Assembly: GCF_025515205.1 (NCBI RefSeq)
Contig: NZ_JAOPFX010000002.1
Coordinates: forward strand, 434,001-498,000
Origin: Microbacterium fluvii
GTDB taxonomy: Bacteria > Actinomycetota > Actinomycetes > Actinomycetales > Microbacteriaceae
Reading direction: 5' to 3'
DNA: 64,000 nt
The position numbers were made by a program, and so were the translations under genes. Each line of letters begins with the position of its first letter. Positions within the stretch are counted from its first letter, which is position 1. The notes under the pieces were generated by a model. The model did not search any database. It was not told the DNA's origin and was given only the letters and a program-made list of their open reading frames with translations. Of this stretch, positions 49,878 to 58,475 are shown piece after piece.

Positions 49878-51499
49878 GCGATCCGGTCATCCAGATCACG
49901 GGCCTCGCGGTCGACTACCGGCTCTCCGACGGGCGCGCGCCGCGGCGGGCCCTCGCCGGCATCGACCTCACCGTCGCCCGCGGCGAACGCGTCGCGATCG
50001 TGGGGGAGTCGGGCTCGGGCAAGAGCACGGCCGCGCTGGCCCTCCTCGGCCTCCTGCCCCACAACGCGAGCATCGCCGCAGGCTCGGCCAGAGTCGCGGG
50101 GGTCGAACTCGCCGGCGCCTCCGAGCGCGTGGCGCGCCGGGTCCGCGGCCGCGTGGTCGGGCTCGTGCCGCAGGATCCCACCGTCTCGCTCAACCCCACC
50201 CAGCGCATCGGCCACCAGGTAGCCGAAGCCGTGCGGCTGCGCGGGGTCGCGAAGCCGCTCGTCGATGCCGAGGTGCTGACCGCGCTCGAGCAGGCCGGCA
50301 TCGACGATCCGGTCGTGCGGGCGCGGCAGTACCCGCACGAGCTGTCGGGTGGGCTTCGCCAGCGTGTGCTCATCGCGATCGCCCTCGCCGGCGACCCCGA
50401 CGTGATCGTGGCCGACGAGCCCACGAGTGCCCTCGACGTCACGGTGCAGCGCCGCATCCTCGACCACCTCGACCGGCTCGTGCGCGAGCGCGGCATCGGC
50501 CTGGTGATCATCACGCACGACCTGGGCGTGGCCGCCGACCGCGCCGACCGCATCGTCGTGCTGCGCCGCGGCGAGGTCGTCGAGACCGGCGACGCGCTCC
50601 CGGTGCTCGCCGCCCCCGCCCACGAGTACACGCGCCGGCTCGTGCAGGCCGCTCCTGGGCTCACCGCGCCGGTGCCGCCCCCGTCCGCCCCCGCCGATGC
50701 TCCCGTGCTCGTGCGGTGGGACGGGGTCGTCAAGGAGTTCGCGCTGCCGCGGGCGGAGGGGGCGGCATCCGTCGAGCGCGCCGTCGACGGCGTCGACCTC
50801 GAGGCGCGTGCGGGCAGGACCCTCGCCATCGTCGGGGAATCGGGGTCTGGGAAGACGACCATGCTGCGTCTCGCCCTGGGCGTCGAGCGGCCGACGGCCG
50901 GCGCCGTGCGGTTCGACGGCGTCGAGGTCGGCGCGCTCGGCTGGCGCGAGGCGCGGGCGCTGCGGCGGCGGTTCCAGCTCGTGCAGCAGAATCCGTATGC
51001 CGCGCTCGACCCTCGATTCTCGGTGGGCCGATCGATCGCCGAGCCGCTCGTCGCGTTCGGCGTGGGCGATCGGGCGTCGCGGCGGGGGCGCGTGCGCGAA
51101 CTGCTCGACCTCGTCGGTCTGCCGACGGATGCCGCCGGCCGCCGCCCCGCCGAGCTGTCGGGCGGTCAGCGCCAGCGCGTCGCGATCGCACGGGCGCTCG
51201 CCGTCGAGCCCGAGCTCGTGTACCTGGATGAGCCGGTGTCGGCCCTCGACGTCTCGGTGCAGGACCAGGTGCTGCGGCTGCTCGCCGACCTGCAGGCGCG
51301 CCTCGGAGTCGGCTACGTCTTCGTCTCGCACGACCTCGGCGTCGTCGAGGCCGTCGCGCACGAGGTCGCCGTCGTGCGGCAGGGCCGGGTCGTCGAGCAG
51401 GGCGCGGCGGAGAAGGTGCTGCGGTCGCCGCAGCACGACTACACACGGGCGCTGCTGGCGGCGGTGCCGGGGCAGAGGCTGAAGGAGGCCGTGGCGTGA
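49874..51499 (+). CDS. ABC importer ATPase, fused DppD-DppF
   Basis: 541-residue protein containing two complete ABC domains. Walker A motifs are GESGSGKST (about residue 44) and GESGSGKTT (about 322); signature motifs are LSGGLRQR and LSGGQRQR. Both nucleotide sites appear active, in contrast to the RbsA-like ATPase in this window. The fusion replaces the separate DppD and DppF subunits of peptide importers. The GTGA overlap couples it to the next gene. Confidence 0.92.
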   Translation: MSDPVIQITGLAVDYRLSDGRAPRRALAGIDLTVARGERVAIVGESGSGKSTAALALLGLLPHNASIAAGSARVAGVELAGASERVARRVRGRVVGLVPQDPTVSLNPTQRIGHQVAEAVRLRGVAKPLVDAEVLTALEQAGIDDPVVRARQYPHELSGGLRQRVLIAIALAGDPDVIVADEPTSALDVTVQRRILDHLDRLVRERGIGLVIITHDLGVAADRADRIVVLRRGEVVETGDALPVLAAPAHEYTRRLVQAAPGLTAPVPPPSAPADAPVLVRWDGVVKEFALPRAEGAASVERAVDGVDLEARAGRTLAIVGESGSGKTTMLRLALGVERPTAGAVRFDGVEVGALGWREARALRRRFQLVQQNPYAALDPRFSVGRSIAEPLVAFGVGDRASRRGRVRELLDLVGLPTDAAGRRPAELSGGQRQRVAIARALAVEPELVYLDEPVSALDVSVQDQVLRLLADLQARLGVGYVFVSHDLGVVEAVAHEVAVVRQGRVVEQGAAEKVLRSPQHDYTRALLAAVPGQRLKEAVA

Positions 51500-52500
51500 G
51501 CAGGTATATCGTGGTGGGGGCGGGGGCCCTCGGCGGGCTGCTGGCCGCGCAGTGGACGCTGGCGGGGGTGCCGACGACGCTCGTGGCCCGAGGCGCTGCG
51601 CGGGAGGTGATCGCGCGCGATGGCCTGCGCATCCGCCGTCCGCACGGCGACGACGTCGTGCGGGTCGACGTGGTGGGCTCGATCGCCGACGCGCGCCCGA
51701 CGGCCGCCGACACCGTCGTGCTGGCGGTCAAGGCGCAAGACGCCGAGGGGGCGATCGCGGCGATCGCGTGGGTGGAACTGGCAGACGGCACCGGCGTCGT
51801 GGCCGACCTGCCGGTGCTGACGCTGCAGAACGGCATCTCGGTCGAAGACATCGCGCTGCGCCGCTTCGAGACCGTCATCGGGGTGTCGGTGGGGATCCCC
51901 GCCAGCCACCTCGAGCCCGGCGTCGTCGTGTCGCCCGCCTACCCGATCGTCGGGGCGGCGTGGCTCGGCGGCTACCCGCAGTCGCTCCCCGGCGAAGAGG
52001 AGCGGCATCGCGTCGCCCTCGCCCGGGCGGGCTTCGCGACCTCGGTCGAGCCCGACATCGCCGCCGCGAAGCGCCGCAAGCTCATCGCGAACCTGCGCAA
52101 TGTCGTCGACGTGTTCGAGGCGACCGTCGACGAGGCGGAGCACGCCGAGGCGGCCCTCGCGGCCGAGGCGCGGGCGGTGTTCGCCGCGGCGCGGCTCGCG
52201 GTGGCGCCACCGCCGTTCGACGGCGTGCGGCTGCAGATCGGCGAGGTGCCAGCGCATGACTCCGGGCATCTGTCGACGTGGCAGAGCTTCGCCCGCGGCA
52301 CCTCGAGCGAGGTCGACTTCCTCAGCGGCGAGATCGTGCTCATCGCCCGGATCATCGGCGTCGAAGCGCCGCTGAACACCGCCGTCGTGCGTGCGCTCGG
52401 CGCGCTGTCGGCCCGCGGCGGACGCCCGGGAGAGGTGCCGTTGCCGGTCGAGTTCGGCTATGACCTGTTCACCCGAGACCGCAGGGTGGTCGGGGCGTGA
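51496..52500 (+). CDS. Ketopantoate reductase-like protein (ApbA/PanE family)
   Basis: 334-residue oxidoreductase with Rossmann motif VVGAGALGG (about residues 6-14), the LAVKAQD segment, and K192 in AKRRKLIANLRN, as in PanE. PanE itself makes pantoate from ketopantoate with NADPH, but many relatives reduce other 2-keto acids. Being coupled to a transporter gene before and a FAD oxidase gene after, it more likely processes a carbon skeleton in this pathway than serves in pantothenate synthesis. Confidence 0.8.
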   Translation: MSRYIVVGAGALGGLLAAQWTLAGVPTTLVARGAAREVIARDGLRIRRPHGDDVVRVDVVGSIADARPTAADTVVLAVKAQDAEGAIAAIAWVELADGTGVVADLPVLTLQNGISVEDIALRRFETVIGVSVGIPASHLEPGVVVSPAYPIVGAAWLGGYPQSLPGEEERHRVALARAGFATSVEPDIAAAKRRKLIANLRNVVDVFEATVDEAEHAEAALAAEARAVFAAARLAVAPPPFDGVRLQIGEVPAHDSGHLSTWQSFARGTSSEVDFLSGEIVLIARIIGVEAPLNTAVVRALGALSARGGRPGEVPLPVEFGYDLFTRDRRVVGA

Positions 52501-53822
52501 CGGCGCTGCATCCGCTCGTCGAGGTCGCGCCCGATCGCCGGCATGCCGTCGCCGTCGACCGCTCGGGGTGGCCCGCGGTGTGGCCGGACGGCGTGGCGAC
52601 GCCGCGGACGGTCGACGAGGTGCGCGAGGTCGTGGCGTGGGCCGCGGCCACCGGCACGGCCGTCGTGGCGCGCGGCGCGGGATCGGGCCTCGCGGCCGCC
52701 GCGGTCGGGGTGCCGGGGGCGATCGTGCTCGACCTCTCGGCGCTGCAGCGGTTCGAGATCGACGCCGACGAGCAGCTGGCGCGGGTCGAGCCCGGCGTGA
52801 TCACGGCGGTGCTGGATGACGCCGCCGCGTCTCACGGGCTGATGTACGCGCCCGATCCGGGGAGCGTCGGCATCTCGACCGTCGGCGGCAACATCGCCAC
52901 GAACGCGGGCGGGCTGCGCGGCGCCAAGTACGGCGTGACCCGCGATCACGTGCTCGCCTTCGACGTCGTGCTGGCCGACGGCACCCTCGTGCACGTCGGC
53001 CGCGACACCATCAAGGGTGTCACGGGCTATGACCTCGTCGGGTTGTTCACGGGGTCCGAGGGCACCCTCGGCATCGTCGTGGGGGCGACGCTGCGGCTGC
53101 TGCCTCGTCCCGTGCGGGTGGCGACCGCCGCGGCCTACTTCGCCGACATCGAGACGGCCGCCCGCGCCGTCACCGCCATCACGCGCTCGGGCGCTCGGCC
53201 CGCCGTGCTCGAACTGCTCGACGGTCCGACGCTCGGCGCCGTGGACGCCCTCGAGGGCACGGCGCTGCGCGCCCGCGGCGAGGCGCTGCTGATCGCCCAG
53301 ACCGACGGCTTCGGGGCGTTCGAGGAGCTGTCGGTGGTGGCAGACGCGGTCGCGCCCCTGGCGACCCTGGTCGAGACAGAGACGGATGCTGCCGCGTCCG
53401 CCCGCCTGCTGCTCGCGCGACGCCAGGCGCTGCCCGCCCTCGAGGCTCTGGGGCGGCCGCTGATCGAAGACATCGCCGTGCCGCGGGGCCGCATGGCCGA
53501 CGCCGTGCGGGAGATCGGGCGGATCGCCGACGAGGAGGGCGTGCGGATCTTCGTGTTCGGCCACGCCGGCGACGGCAACCTGCACCCGATCATCGTTACC
53601 GAGCGCGGCGAGGGTGTGCCGGCTGCCGCCCAGCGGGCCGCCGATCGCATCTTCGCGCTCGCGCTCGAGCTCGGCGGCACCATCACCGCCGAGCACGGCG
53701 TGGGGCGCCTCAAGCGCGAGTGGGCCGCGCGCGAGCTCGGCCCCGACGTGCACGCGCTGCAGCAGCGCCTGCGCGCGGTGTTCGACCCGCAGGGAATTCT
53801 CAACCCCGGGTCGTCGCTGTAG
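52497..53822 (+). CDS. FAD-linked 2-hydroxy-acid oxidase, GlcD-like
   Basis: 441-residue flavoprotein with the FAD-binding-4 domain (PDPGSVGISTVGGNIATNAGG, about 119-139) and the C-terminal oxidase domain with FGHAGDGNLHP (about 356-366). Members are GlcD, D-lactate and D-2-hydroxyglutarate dehydrogenases. It interconverts a 2-hydroxy acid and a 2-keto acid, the same chemistry as the ketopantoate-reductase-like neighbour to which it is coupled (GTGA at 52497-52500). End of the sulfur operon. Confidence 0.86.
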   Translation: MTALHPLVEVAPDRRHAVAVDRSGWPAVWPDGVATPRTVDEVREVVAWAAATGTAVVARGAGSGLAAAAVGVPGAIVLDLSALQRFEIDADEQLARVEPGVITAVLDDAAASHGLMYAPDPGSVGISTVGGNIATNAGGLRGAKYGVTRDHVLAFDVVLADGTLVHVGRDTIKGVTGYDLVGLFTGSEGTLGIVVGATLRLLPRPVRVATAAAYFADIETAARAVTAITRSGARPAVLELLDGPTLGAVDALEGTALRARGEALLIAQTDGFGAFEELSVVADAVAPLATLVETETDAAASARLLLARRQALPALEALGRPLIEDIAVPRGRMADAVREIGRIADEEGVRIFVFGHAGDGNLHPIIVTERGEGVPAAAQRAADRIFALALELGGTITAEHGVGRLKREWAARELGPDVHALQQRLRAVFDPQGILNPGSSL

Positions 53823-53829
53823 GGCTTGC

Positions 53830-54183
53830 TCAGTGGGTGTGCGCCGGGGCCGCATCCTGGGCGAGCTTGAAGGCGAGGCGGCCGTGCGCGAAGCCGCCGC
53901 CGGCGCGGATCGCGGTGGCCACCCACGCGGCCTCGGCGAGCTCTGCCTCGCTCGCTCCGGCGCGCACGGCCTTCTGCGCGTGCGCGTCGATGCAGTAGGT
54001 GCACTGCGTCGTCACGCCCACCGCGAGGGCGATGAGCTCGCGGTACTTCAGCGGGATCTCGCGGCCCTCGGGCGCGAACACGGCGCTGTCGAAATCGACC
54101 CAGGCCTTGAGGATGTCGGGGGTCTCGGCCTTGTACACACGGTTGTAGGCGCGGTCGCCCTCGCGGTCGAAGAAGTCGCTCAT
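53830..54183 (-). CDS. Carboxymuconolactone decarboxylase-like (AhpD-type) protein
   Basis: 117-residue all-helical protein with the AhpD redox motif C61-x-x-C64 and H68 (CTYCIDAH). Such proteins act as disulfide reductants or peroxidases. Convergent with the GlcD-like gene (7-base gap). It starts at 54183, after a TAGCGT -10 box, and is divergent from the MsuE-like gene. Confidence 0.85.
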   Translation of the reverse strand: MSDFFDREGDRAYNRVYKAETPDILKAWVDFDSAVFAPEGREIPLKYRELIALAVGVTTQCTYCIDAHAQKAVRAGASEAELAEAAWVATAIRAGGGFAHGRLAFKLAQDAAPAHTH

Positions 54184-54190
54184 GCCCGCC

Positions 54191-54196
54191 ACGCTA
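54191..54196 (-). promoter_or_regulatory. Leaderless -10 box of the AhpD-like gene
   Basis: On the minus strand TAGCGT is followed by 7 bases and the ATG at 54183. Confidence 0.4.
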
Positions 54197-54293
54197 CGGC
54201 CGCGCACAGCTTCCACGACCCGCACGTTACGCGGCATGACGGCCGCATGACGTCGCGTGTCCGCGGCCGCGAGACAGCAGCATCCGCTCGACG

Positions 54294-54299
54294 TAGCGT
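54294..54299 (+). promoter_or_regulatory. Leaderless -10 box of the FMN reductase gene
   Basis: TAGCGT is followed by 6 bases and the ATG at 54306. A GAGACA at 54271-54276 is a possible -35 box with a 17-bp spacer. Confidence 0.45.
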
Positions 54300-54305
54300 C
54301 GGGGC

Positions 54306-54935
54306 ATGACGACGACTCCGGCACTGCTCGAGACCAACTCCGGCGACACCGCGCGCTCCGCCCGGCGCCCCCTGCGGGTCGTCGGCGTCTCGGGTTCGCT
54401 GCACGCTCCGAGCAAGACCACGACGCTCGTGCGGGCGGTCCTCGACGAGGTCGCCGGGCGCTCCGCCGTCGAGACCCGGCTCGTCGAGATCGCCGAGATC
54501 GGCCCTGCCCTTGCCGGTGCGCTTACGCGGTCCGCGCTGCCCGCCGAGGTCGAAGACGCTCTGCGCGCCATCGAGACCGCCGACCTGCTCGTGGTCGCGA
54601 GCCCCGTCTACCGCGCGTCGTACACGGGGCTGTTCAAGCACCTCTTCGACTTCGTCGAGCAGTACGCGCTCGTCGGCCAGCCGGTGCTGCTGGCCGCGAC
54701 CGGCGGCGGCGACCGGCACGCCCTCATCATCGACCACCAGCTGCGGCCGCTGTTCGGGTTCTTCCAGGCGCTCACGCTGCCGCTCGGCGTCTATGCGAGC
54801 GCCGGCGACTTCGAGGGTGCCGCCCTGCGCGAAGGCCCGGTGCGCGAGAGGGTCGCCCAGGCGGTCGCCCGCGCACTGCCGCTCATCGAGCAGTCGGCGC
54901 AGCAGCGCACCTCGGAGTACGTCTCGAACTGGTGA
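54306..54935 (+). CDS. msuE: NAD(P)H-dependent FMN reductase, MsuE-like
   Basis: 209-residue flavodoxin-fold reductase with the FMN phosphate loop GVSGSLHAPSKTT (about 27-39) and SPVYRASYTGLFKHLFDF (about 98-115), as in MsuE and SsuE. It supplies FMNH2 to two-component flavin monooxygenases and so is the natural partner of the SsuD-like enzyme at 43950 and the SfnB/DszC-like protein at 45110. Transcribed separately from its own leaderless promoter. Confidence 0.88.
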   Translation: MTTTPALLETNSGDTARSARRPLRVVGVSGSLHAPSKTTTLVRAVLDEVAGRSAVETRLVEIAEIGPALAGALTRSALPAEVEDALRAIETADLLVVASPVYRASYTGLFKHLFDFVEQYALVGQPVLLAATGGGDRHALIIDHQLRPLFGFFQALTLPLGVYASAGDFEGAALREGPVRERVAQAVARALPLIEQSAQQRTSEYVSNW

Positions 54936-54975
54936 GCGCGTCTCGCGAGGCAGTGCGCGGTGCGACGATAGACGG

Positions 54976-55671
54976 ATGCCGCACACCCACGTTCTCACCG
55001 GTGCCGGATCCGGCATCGGCGCCGTCGTCGCCCGCCGCCTCGCCGATCGAGATGACCGGCTGATCATCGTCGCCCGCGACGCAGAGCGCGCCGCCGAGCT
55101 GACCGAAGCGCTGCCCGGATCGATCGCCATCGTCGCCGACCTCGCTCGCCCGGAGACCATCGCCGAAGCCGTCGCGGCGGCCGAGCTGCCCGACAGCATC
55201 GACAGCGTCATCCACGCCGCCGGCATCGTCGACCTCGGCCACGTCGCCGACCTGCCTCTCGAGGCCTGGACCAGCCAGCTGGCCGTCAACCTCGTCGCGC
55301 CCGCCGAGCTCACGCGGCTGCTGCTGCCGGCGATCCGCGCCGCCCGCGGGCAGGTGCTGTTCGTCAACTCCGGTGCGGGGCTGAACGCCCATCCCGACTG
55401 GGCCGCCTACGGGGCCAGCAAGCACGGGCTCAAGGCCCTCGCCGATGCCCTGCGCGGCGAAGAGGCGCCGCACGGCGTGCGCGTGACGACCGTGTATCCG
55501 GGCCGCACCGCGACCCCGATGCAGCAGCGCGTGCACGAGCAGGAGGGGCGGGAGTACGAGCCAGGCGCCTTCATCGATCCCGAGTCGGTGGCCACCGGCA
55601 TCCTCACCGCCCTCGATCTGCCCCGCGACGCCGTGATCAGCGATCTGACGGTGCGCCCCGGCCCGCGCTGA
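54976..55671 (+). CDS. Small SDR-family oxidoreductase
   Basis: 231-residue short-chain dehydrogenase with TGAGSGIG at residues 8-15, HAAG in place of NNAG, and active-site YGASK (about 147-151). It begins right at the cofactor domain, so it is close to minimal length. 40 bases after the FMN reductase gene and possibly co-transcribed; its substrate is unknown. Confidence 0.8.
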   Translation: MPHTHVLTGAGSGIGAVVARRLADRDDRLIIVARDAERAAELTEALPGSIAIVADLARPETIAEAVAAAELPDSIDSVIHAAGIVDLGHVADLPLEAWTSQLAVNLVAPAELTRLLLPAIRAARGQVLFVNSGAGLNAHPDWAAYGASKHGLKALADALRGEEAPHGVRVTTVYPGRTATPMQQRVHEQEGREYEPGAFIDPESVATGILTALDLPRDAVISDLTVRPGPR

Positions 55672-55686
55672 GCCTGCGTCGACCGC

Positions 55687-55810
55687 CCCTCCTCGCCCGA
55701 AGCGAGGAGATTGCGCGAGCCGAGGACCGAAACGCGCAGATCGGCCCTCGCGCCGCGAGATCTCCTCGCCTCACGCGAGGGCGCGACCTCCTCGCGCGAA
55801 GCGAGGGGCG
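55687..55810. repeat. Palindromic repeat element, copy A
   Basis: A cluster of hairpins made of CTCCTCGC/GCGAGGAG arms. The first is CTCCTCGCCCGAAGCGAGGAG. Read in reverse complement, the element aligns with the segment at 57643-57737; the 21-bp hairpin and GAGATCTCGC-like blocks coincide. The pair flanks the ABC exporter gene in inverted orientation. Confidence 0.55.
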
Positions 55811-55822
55811 GATGCTGCTCCC

Positions 55823-57610
55823 TCAGGCCCCGTGCAGCGCGGCGTAGCGGCCGCCGCGGGCCAGCAGGTCGTCGTGCCCGCCGACCTCGACGGCCCGCCC
55901 ATGCTCGATCACGACGATGACGTCGGCGCCGCGCACGGTCGAGAGGCGGTGGGCGACGACGAGGGTCGTGCGACCGCGGCGCGCACGGTCGAGGGCTTCG
56001 GTCACGCGGGCCTCGGAGTGCGGATCGAGCGCGCTCGTGGCCTCGTCGAGCACGAGGATGCGCGGGCCGCGCACGAGCGCCCGGGCGATCGCGAGCCGCT
56101 GCCGCTGCCCGCCCGACAGGCCCGCGCCGCGCTCGCCGATCATGGTGTCGAGCCCGTCGTCCGAGCCCTCGATGATGTCGAGCGCGTTGGCCTCTCGCAT
56201 CGCGGAGAGGATGTCGTCGTCGTCGATGTCGGTGGCGCCGTAGGCGACGTTGTCGCGCACGGTGCCGGCCATGAGCACCGTCTCCTGCGGCACGATCGAG
56301 ACATGCCGGCGCAGTGACCGCAAGTTCAGCCCTGCCAGGTCGCGGCCGTCGATGAGCACGGCGCCCGCACTCGGCCGCACGAAGCCGAGCACGGCGTTGA
56401 GCACCGTCGATTTGCCCGAGCCCGACGGCCCGACGAAGGCGACCGTCTGCCCCGGCTCGATGCGCAGACTCAGTCCGTCGAGGGCGGGGGCGTCGCCGTC
56501 GTCGTAGCGCACGACCACGTCGCGCAGCTCGATCTCTCCTCGGACCGAGTCGACGGCGGCCTTGCCGGTGTTGTCTTCGACGTCGAGCTCTTCTGCGACG
56601 TCGGCGATCGAGCGCATCGCGTCCATGCCGCGGGCGAGAATCGGGGCGACGTTCATGAGCATGACGATCGAGTTGGTGAGGAGGCCGAAGTACGTGCTCA
56701 GCAGCACGACCTGGCCGGGGGTGATCGGCAGCACCCCGGTGACCGACAGGGTCGCAGCTCCCACGAGGCACAGCAGCCCCAGCACCTGGTACGAGATCCA
56801 CGAGATCGCCCCGAAGCGGCCGTTGAGGATGTCGAGGTCGCGGCCGGCCTTGCGCACCGAATCGGCGCGCTCGGCGACGCGCTCGGTGGCGACGTCTTCG
56901 AGGCCGTGGCCTCGGGTGATCGGCAGCAGCGCCGCCATCTCGCCGACCTGGGCGGCGAGGCGCTCCACCTCGTGGCGGAACACCTCGTTGCGGTGCGCCG
57001 CGCGGCGGCGGATGTAGACGATGAGGGAGGCCGCGATCGGGATCGCGAGGGCGAACACCGCGACGAACCACGGCACGGCGAAGGCGGTCACCACGATCGC
57101 GCCGACGAGGGTCGCGACCGCCGAGACGATCGTCGGGAACAGCTGGGCGATCATCAGCTCGAGGTTCTCGACGTCTCGCACGATCTTGGTCTGCACGATC
57201 GAGGCGCTCACGCGGTTGTGGTAGCCCAGCGACAGGCGCTGCAGGCGGGCCGCGAGCCCCGCGCGCACGGTGTAGGCGAGCGTGCGGGTCGCAGTGCTCG
57301 TGAGGCGCACCACGATCATCGAGAACGGGTAGTTCAGCAGCAGCACGAGAAGGGCCACGCCGCCCCACACGGCGATGCGCCACAGCGGGCCGCCGGCCAC
57401 GACGATGTCGATGATGGCGGCGGTCACCGGCGGCAGGATCCAGATCGGCGAGTCTTTGACCACGAACGCCGCGACGGCGGCGACGAGGCTCCACCGATGC
57501 GGCTGCATGAGGCGCAGCAGCGACCGCAGCGGCCGATCGTGGCGCACGCTCCGGGCGAGCAGGGCTTCGGTGTCGGGGAGCGGGATGGTCCCCGTGCGCG
57601 GCGCGGTCAC
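55823..57610 (-). CDS. ABC exporter, fused membrane and ATPase domains (MsbA/LmrA type)
   Basis: 595-residue half-transporter with six transmembrane helices (about 40-320) and an ATPase domain with Walker A GPSGSGKST, signature LSGGQRQRLAIARAL and Walker B ILVLDEATSALD. It works as a homodimer or with a second half-transporter not seen here. I chose the GTG at 57610 because a TAGTCT box lies 7 bases upstream. It is bounded on both sides by palindromic repeat elements. Substrate unknown; drug or lipid export is typical. Confidence 0.88.
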   Translation of the reverse strand: MTAPRTGTIPLPDTEALLARSVRHDRPLRSLLRLMQPHRWSLVAAVAAFVVKDSPIWILPPVTAAIIDIVVAGGPLWRIAVWGGVALLVLLLNYPFSMIVVRLTSTATRTLAYTVRAGLAARLQRLSLGYHNRVSASIVQTKIVRDVENLELMIAQLFPTIVSAVATLVGAIVVTAFAVPWFVAVFALAIPIAASLIVYIRRRAAHRNEVFRHEVERLAAQVGEMAALLPITRGHGLEDVATERVAERADSVRKAGRDLDILNGRFGAISWISYQVLGLLCLVGAATLSVTGVLPITPGQVVLLSTYFGLLTNSIVMLMNVAPILARGMDAMRSIADVAEELDVEDNTGKAAVDSVRGEIELRDVVVRYDDGDAPALDGLSLRIEPGQTVAFVGPSGSGKSTVLNAVLGFVRPSAGAVLIDGRDLAGLNLRSLRRHVSIVPQETVLMAGTVRDNVAYGATDIDDDDILSAMREANALDIIEGSDDGLDTMIGERGAGLSGGQRQRLAIARALVRGPRILVLDEATSALDPHSEARVTEALDRARRGRTTLVVAHRLSTVRGADVIVVIEHGRAVEVGGHDDLLARGGRYAALHGA

Positions 57611-57617
57611 GCCCACC

Positions 57618-57623
57618 AGACTA
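57618..57623 (-). promoter_or_regulatory. Leaderless -10 box of the ABC exporter
   Basis: On the minus strand TAGTCT is followed by 7 bases and the GTG at 57610. Confidence 0.4.
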
Positions 57624-57642
57624 GGGGCGCCGCGACGCCGCA

Positions 57643-57737
57643 TCCTCGCCTCACGCGAGGAGGTCTCGCGAAGCGAGGACCGGAATGCGGAATTCGCTCC
57701 TCGCCCGGCGAGATCTCCTCGCTTCGGGCGAGGAGGG
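57643..57737. repeat. Palindromic repeat element, copy B
   Basis: It starts TCCTCGCCTCACGCGAGGA and ends with the hairpin CTCCTCGCTTCGGGCGAGGAG, the exact reverse complement of the first hairpin of copy A. It lies between the TetR stop (57743) and the exporter start and may also serve as terminator of the TetR transcript. Confidence 0.55.
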
Positions 57738-57742
57738 CGCGC

Positions 57743-58375
57743 TCAGCGCGCGAGCGAGCGCAGCCAGTCGGCGAAGCGGTCGTCGGGCAGGGGCGGCGGG
57801 ACGGATGCCGTGTCCGGCGTCGCGGCGAGCCCCTTGATCAGCAGCTCGAGGTGGCGCTCCGCGAGCGCCCGCCCGCCGTCGGGCATCGCCGCGACGGTGC
57901 TGATGGCGTGGGTGAGCACGGGGATGTCGGTCGCGGCGAAGTCCGAGCGCACGGCGCCCTCCGCCTGCGCGCGGGCGACGATGGCGGTCAGCTGCGGCTC
58001 GACCTCGCGGCGCAGGCGCGCGGCCTCTGCCTCGATGTCGGCGAACATGAGCTCCTGCACGGCGCGGCTGCGGGTCTGGATGTCGACGAACGTGCGGAGC
58101 ACCGACTCCAGCGCCTCGCGCCCCGTCGGTGCGGCCGCGCACCGCTCGATCATGCCGGTCACCTCCGACATCCGCTCGGTGAAGAGGGCCTCGATGAGCT
58201 CGCCCTTCGACCCGATCCGGCGGTAGACGGTGCCGACTCCGACGCCCGCCTCCGCGGCGATCTCCTCGATGGATGCCGCCAGCCCCGCCCGCGCGAAGAC
58301 CCGCTCGGCGGCGGCCAGCACCTCGGCGCGGTTGCGCTGGGCGTCGCGCCGAAGGGGCCGGGCGGGGGTGCTCAC
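57743..58375 (-). CDS. TetR-family regulator
   Basis: 210-residue TetR protein with helix-turn-helix at about residues 30-57 (SIEEIAAEAGVGVGTVYRRIGSKGELIEA). Its C-terminal half resembles the actinobacterial TetR_C SbtR-like type. Divergent from the S15 hydrolase operon, with a 23-bp palindrome between them. GTG start after a TAGACT leaderless -10 box. It could also control the exporter downstream on the same strand. Confidence 0.86.
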   Translation of the reverse strand: MSTPARPLRRDAQRNRAEVLAAAERVFARAGLAASIEEIAAEAGVGVGTVYRRIGSKGELIEALFTERMSEVTGMIERCAAAPTGREALESVLRTFVDIQTRSRAVQELMFADIEAEAARLRREVEPQLTAIVARAQAEGAVRSDFAATDIPVLTHAISTVAAMPDGGRALAERHLELLIKGLAATPDTASVPPPLPDDRFADWLRSLAR

Positions 58376-58381
58376 GCCACG

Positions 58382-58387
58382 AGTCTA
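58382..58387 (-). promoter_or_regulatory. Leaderless -10 box of the TetR gene
   Basis: On the minus strand TAGACT is followed by 6 bases and the GTG at 58375. Confidence 0.45.
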
Positions 58388-58402
58388 GGAGTCGGCATCC
58401 GA

Positions 58403-58425
58403 AAACGGAGCAAGAAGTTCCGTTT
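58403..58425. promoter_or_regulatory. TetR operator candidate between the TetR gene and the S15 operon
   Basis: AAACGGA-N9-TCCGTTT is a perfect 7-bp inverted repeat. It sits 16 bases upstream of the TetR -10 box and 5 bases upstream of TACGCT (58430-58435), a -10 box candidate for the rightward operon. One bound dimer could control both directions. Confidence 0.55.
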
Positions 58426-58475
58426 CGTGTACGCTGACGCCATCCCCCCGGATACCCACACCGCAAGGAGGCGGC

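Noticed and set aside
54247..54309. A 20-codon ORF overlapping the start of the FMN reductase gene
   Set aside because: It has no ribosome-binding site and no Cys codons, and the leaderless promoter predicted for the reductase starts downstream of it.
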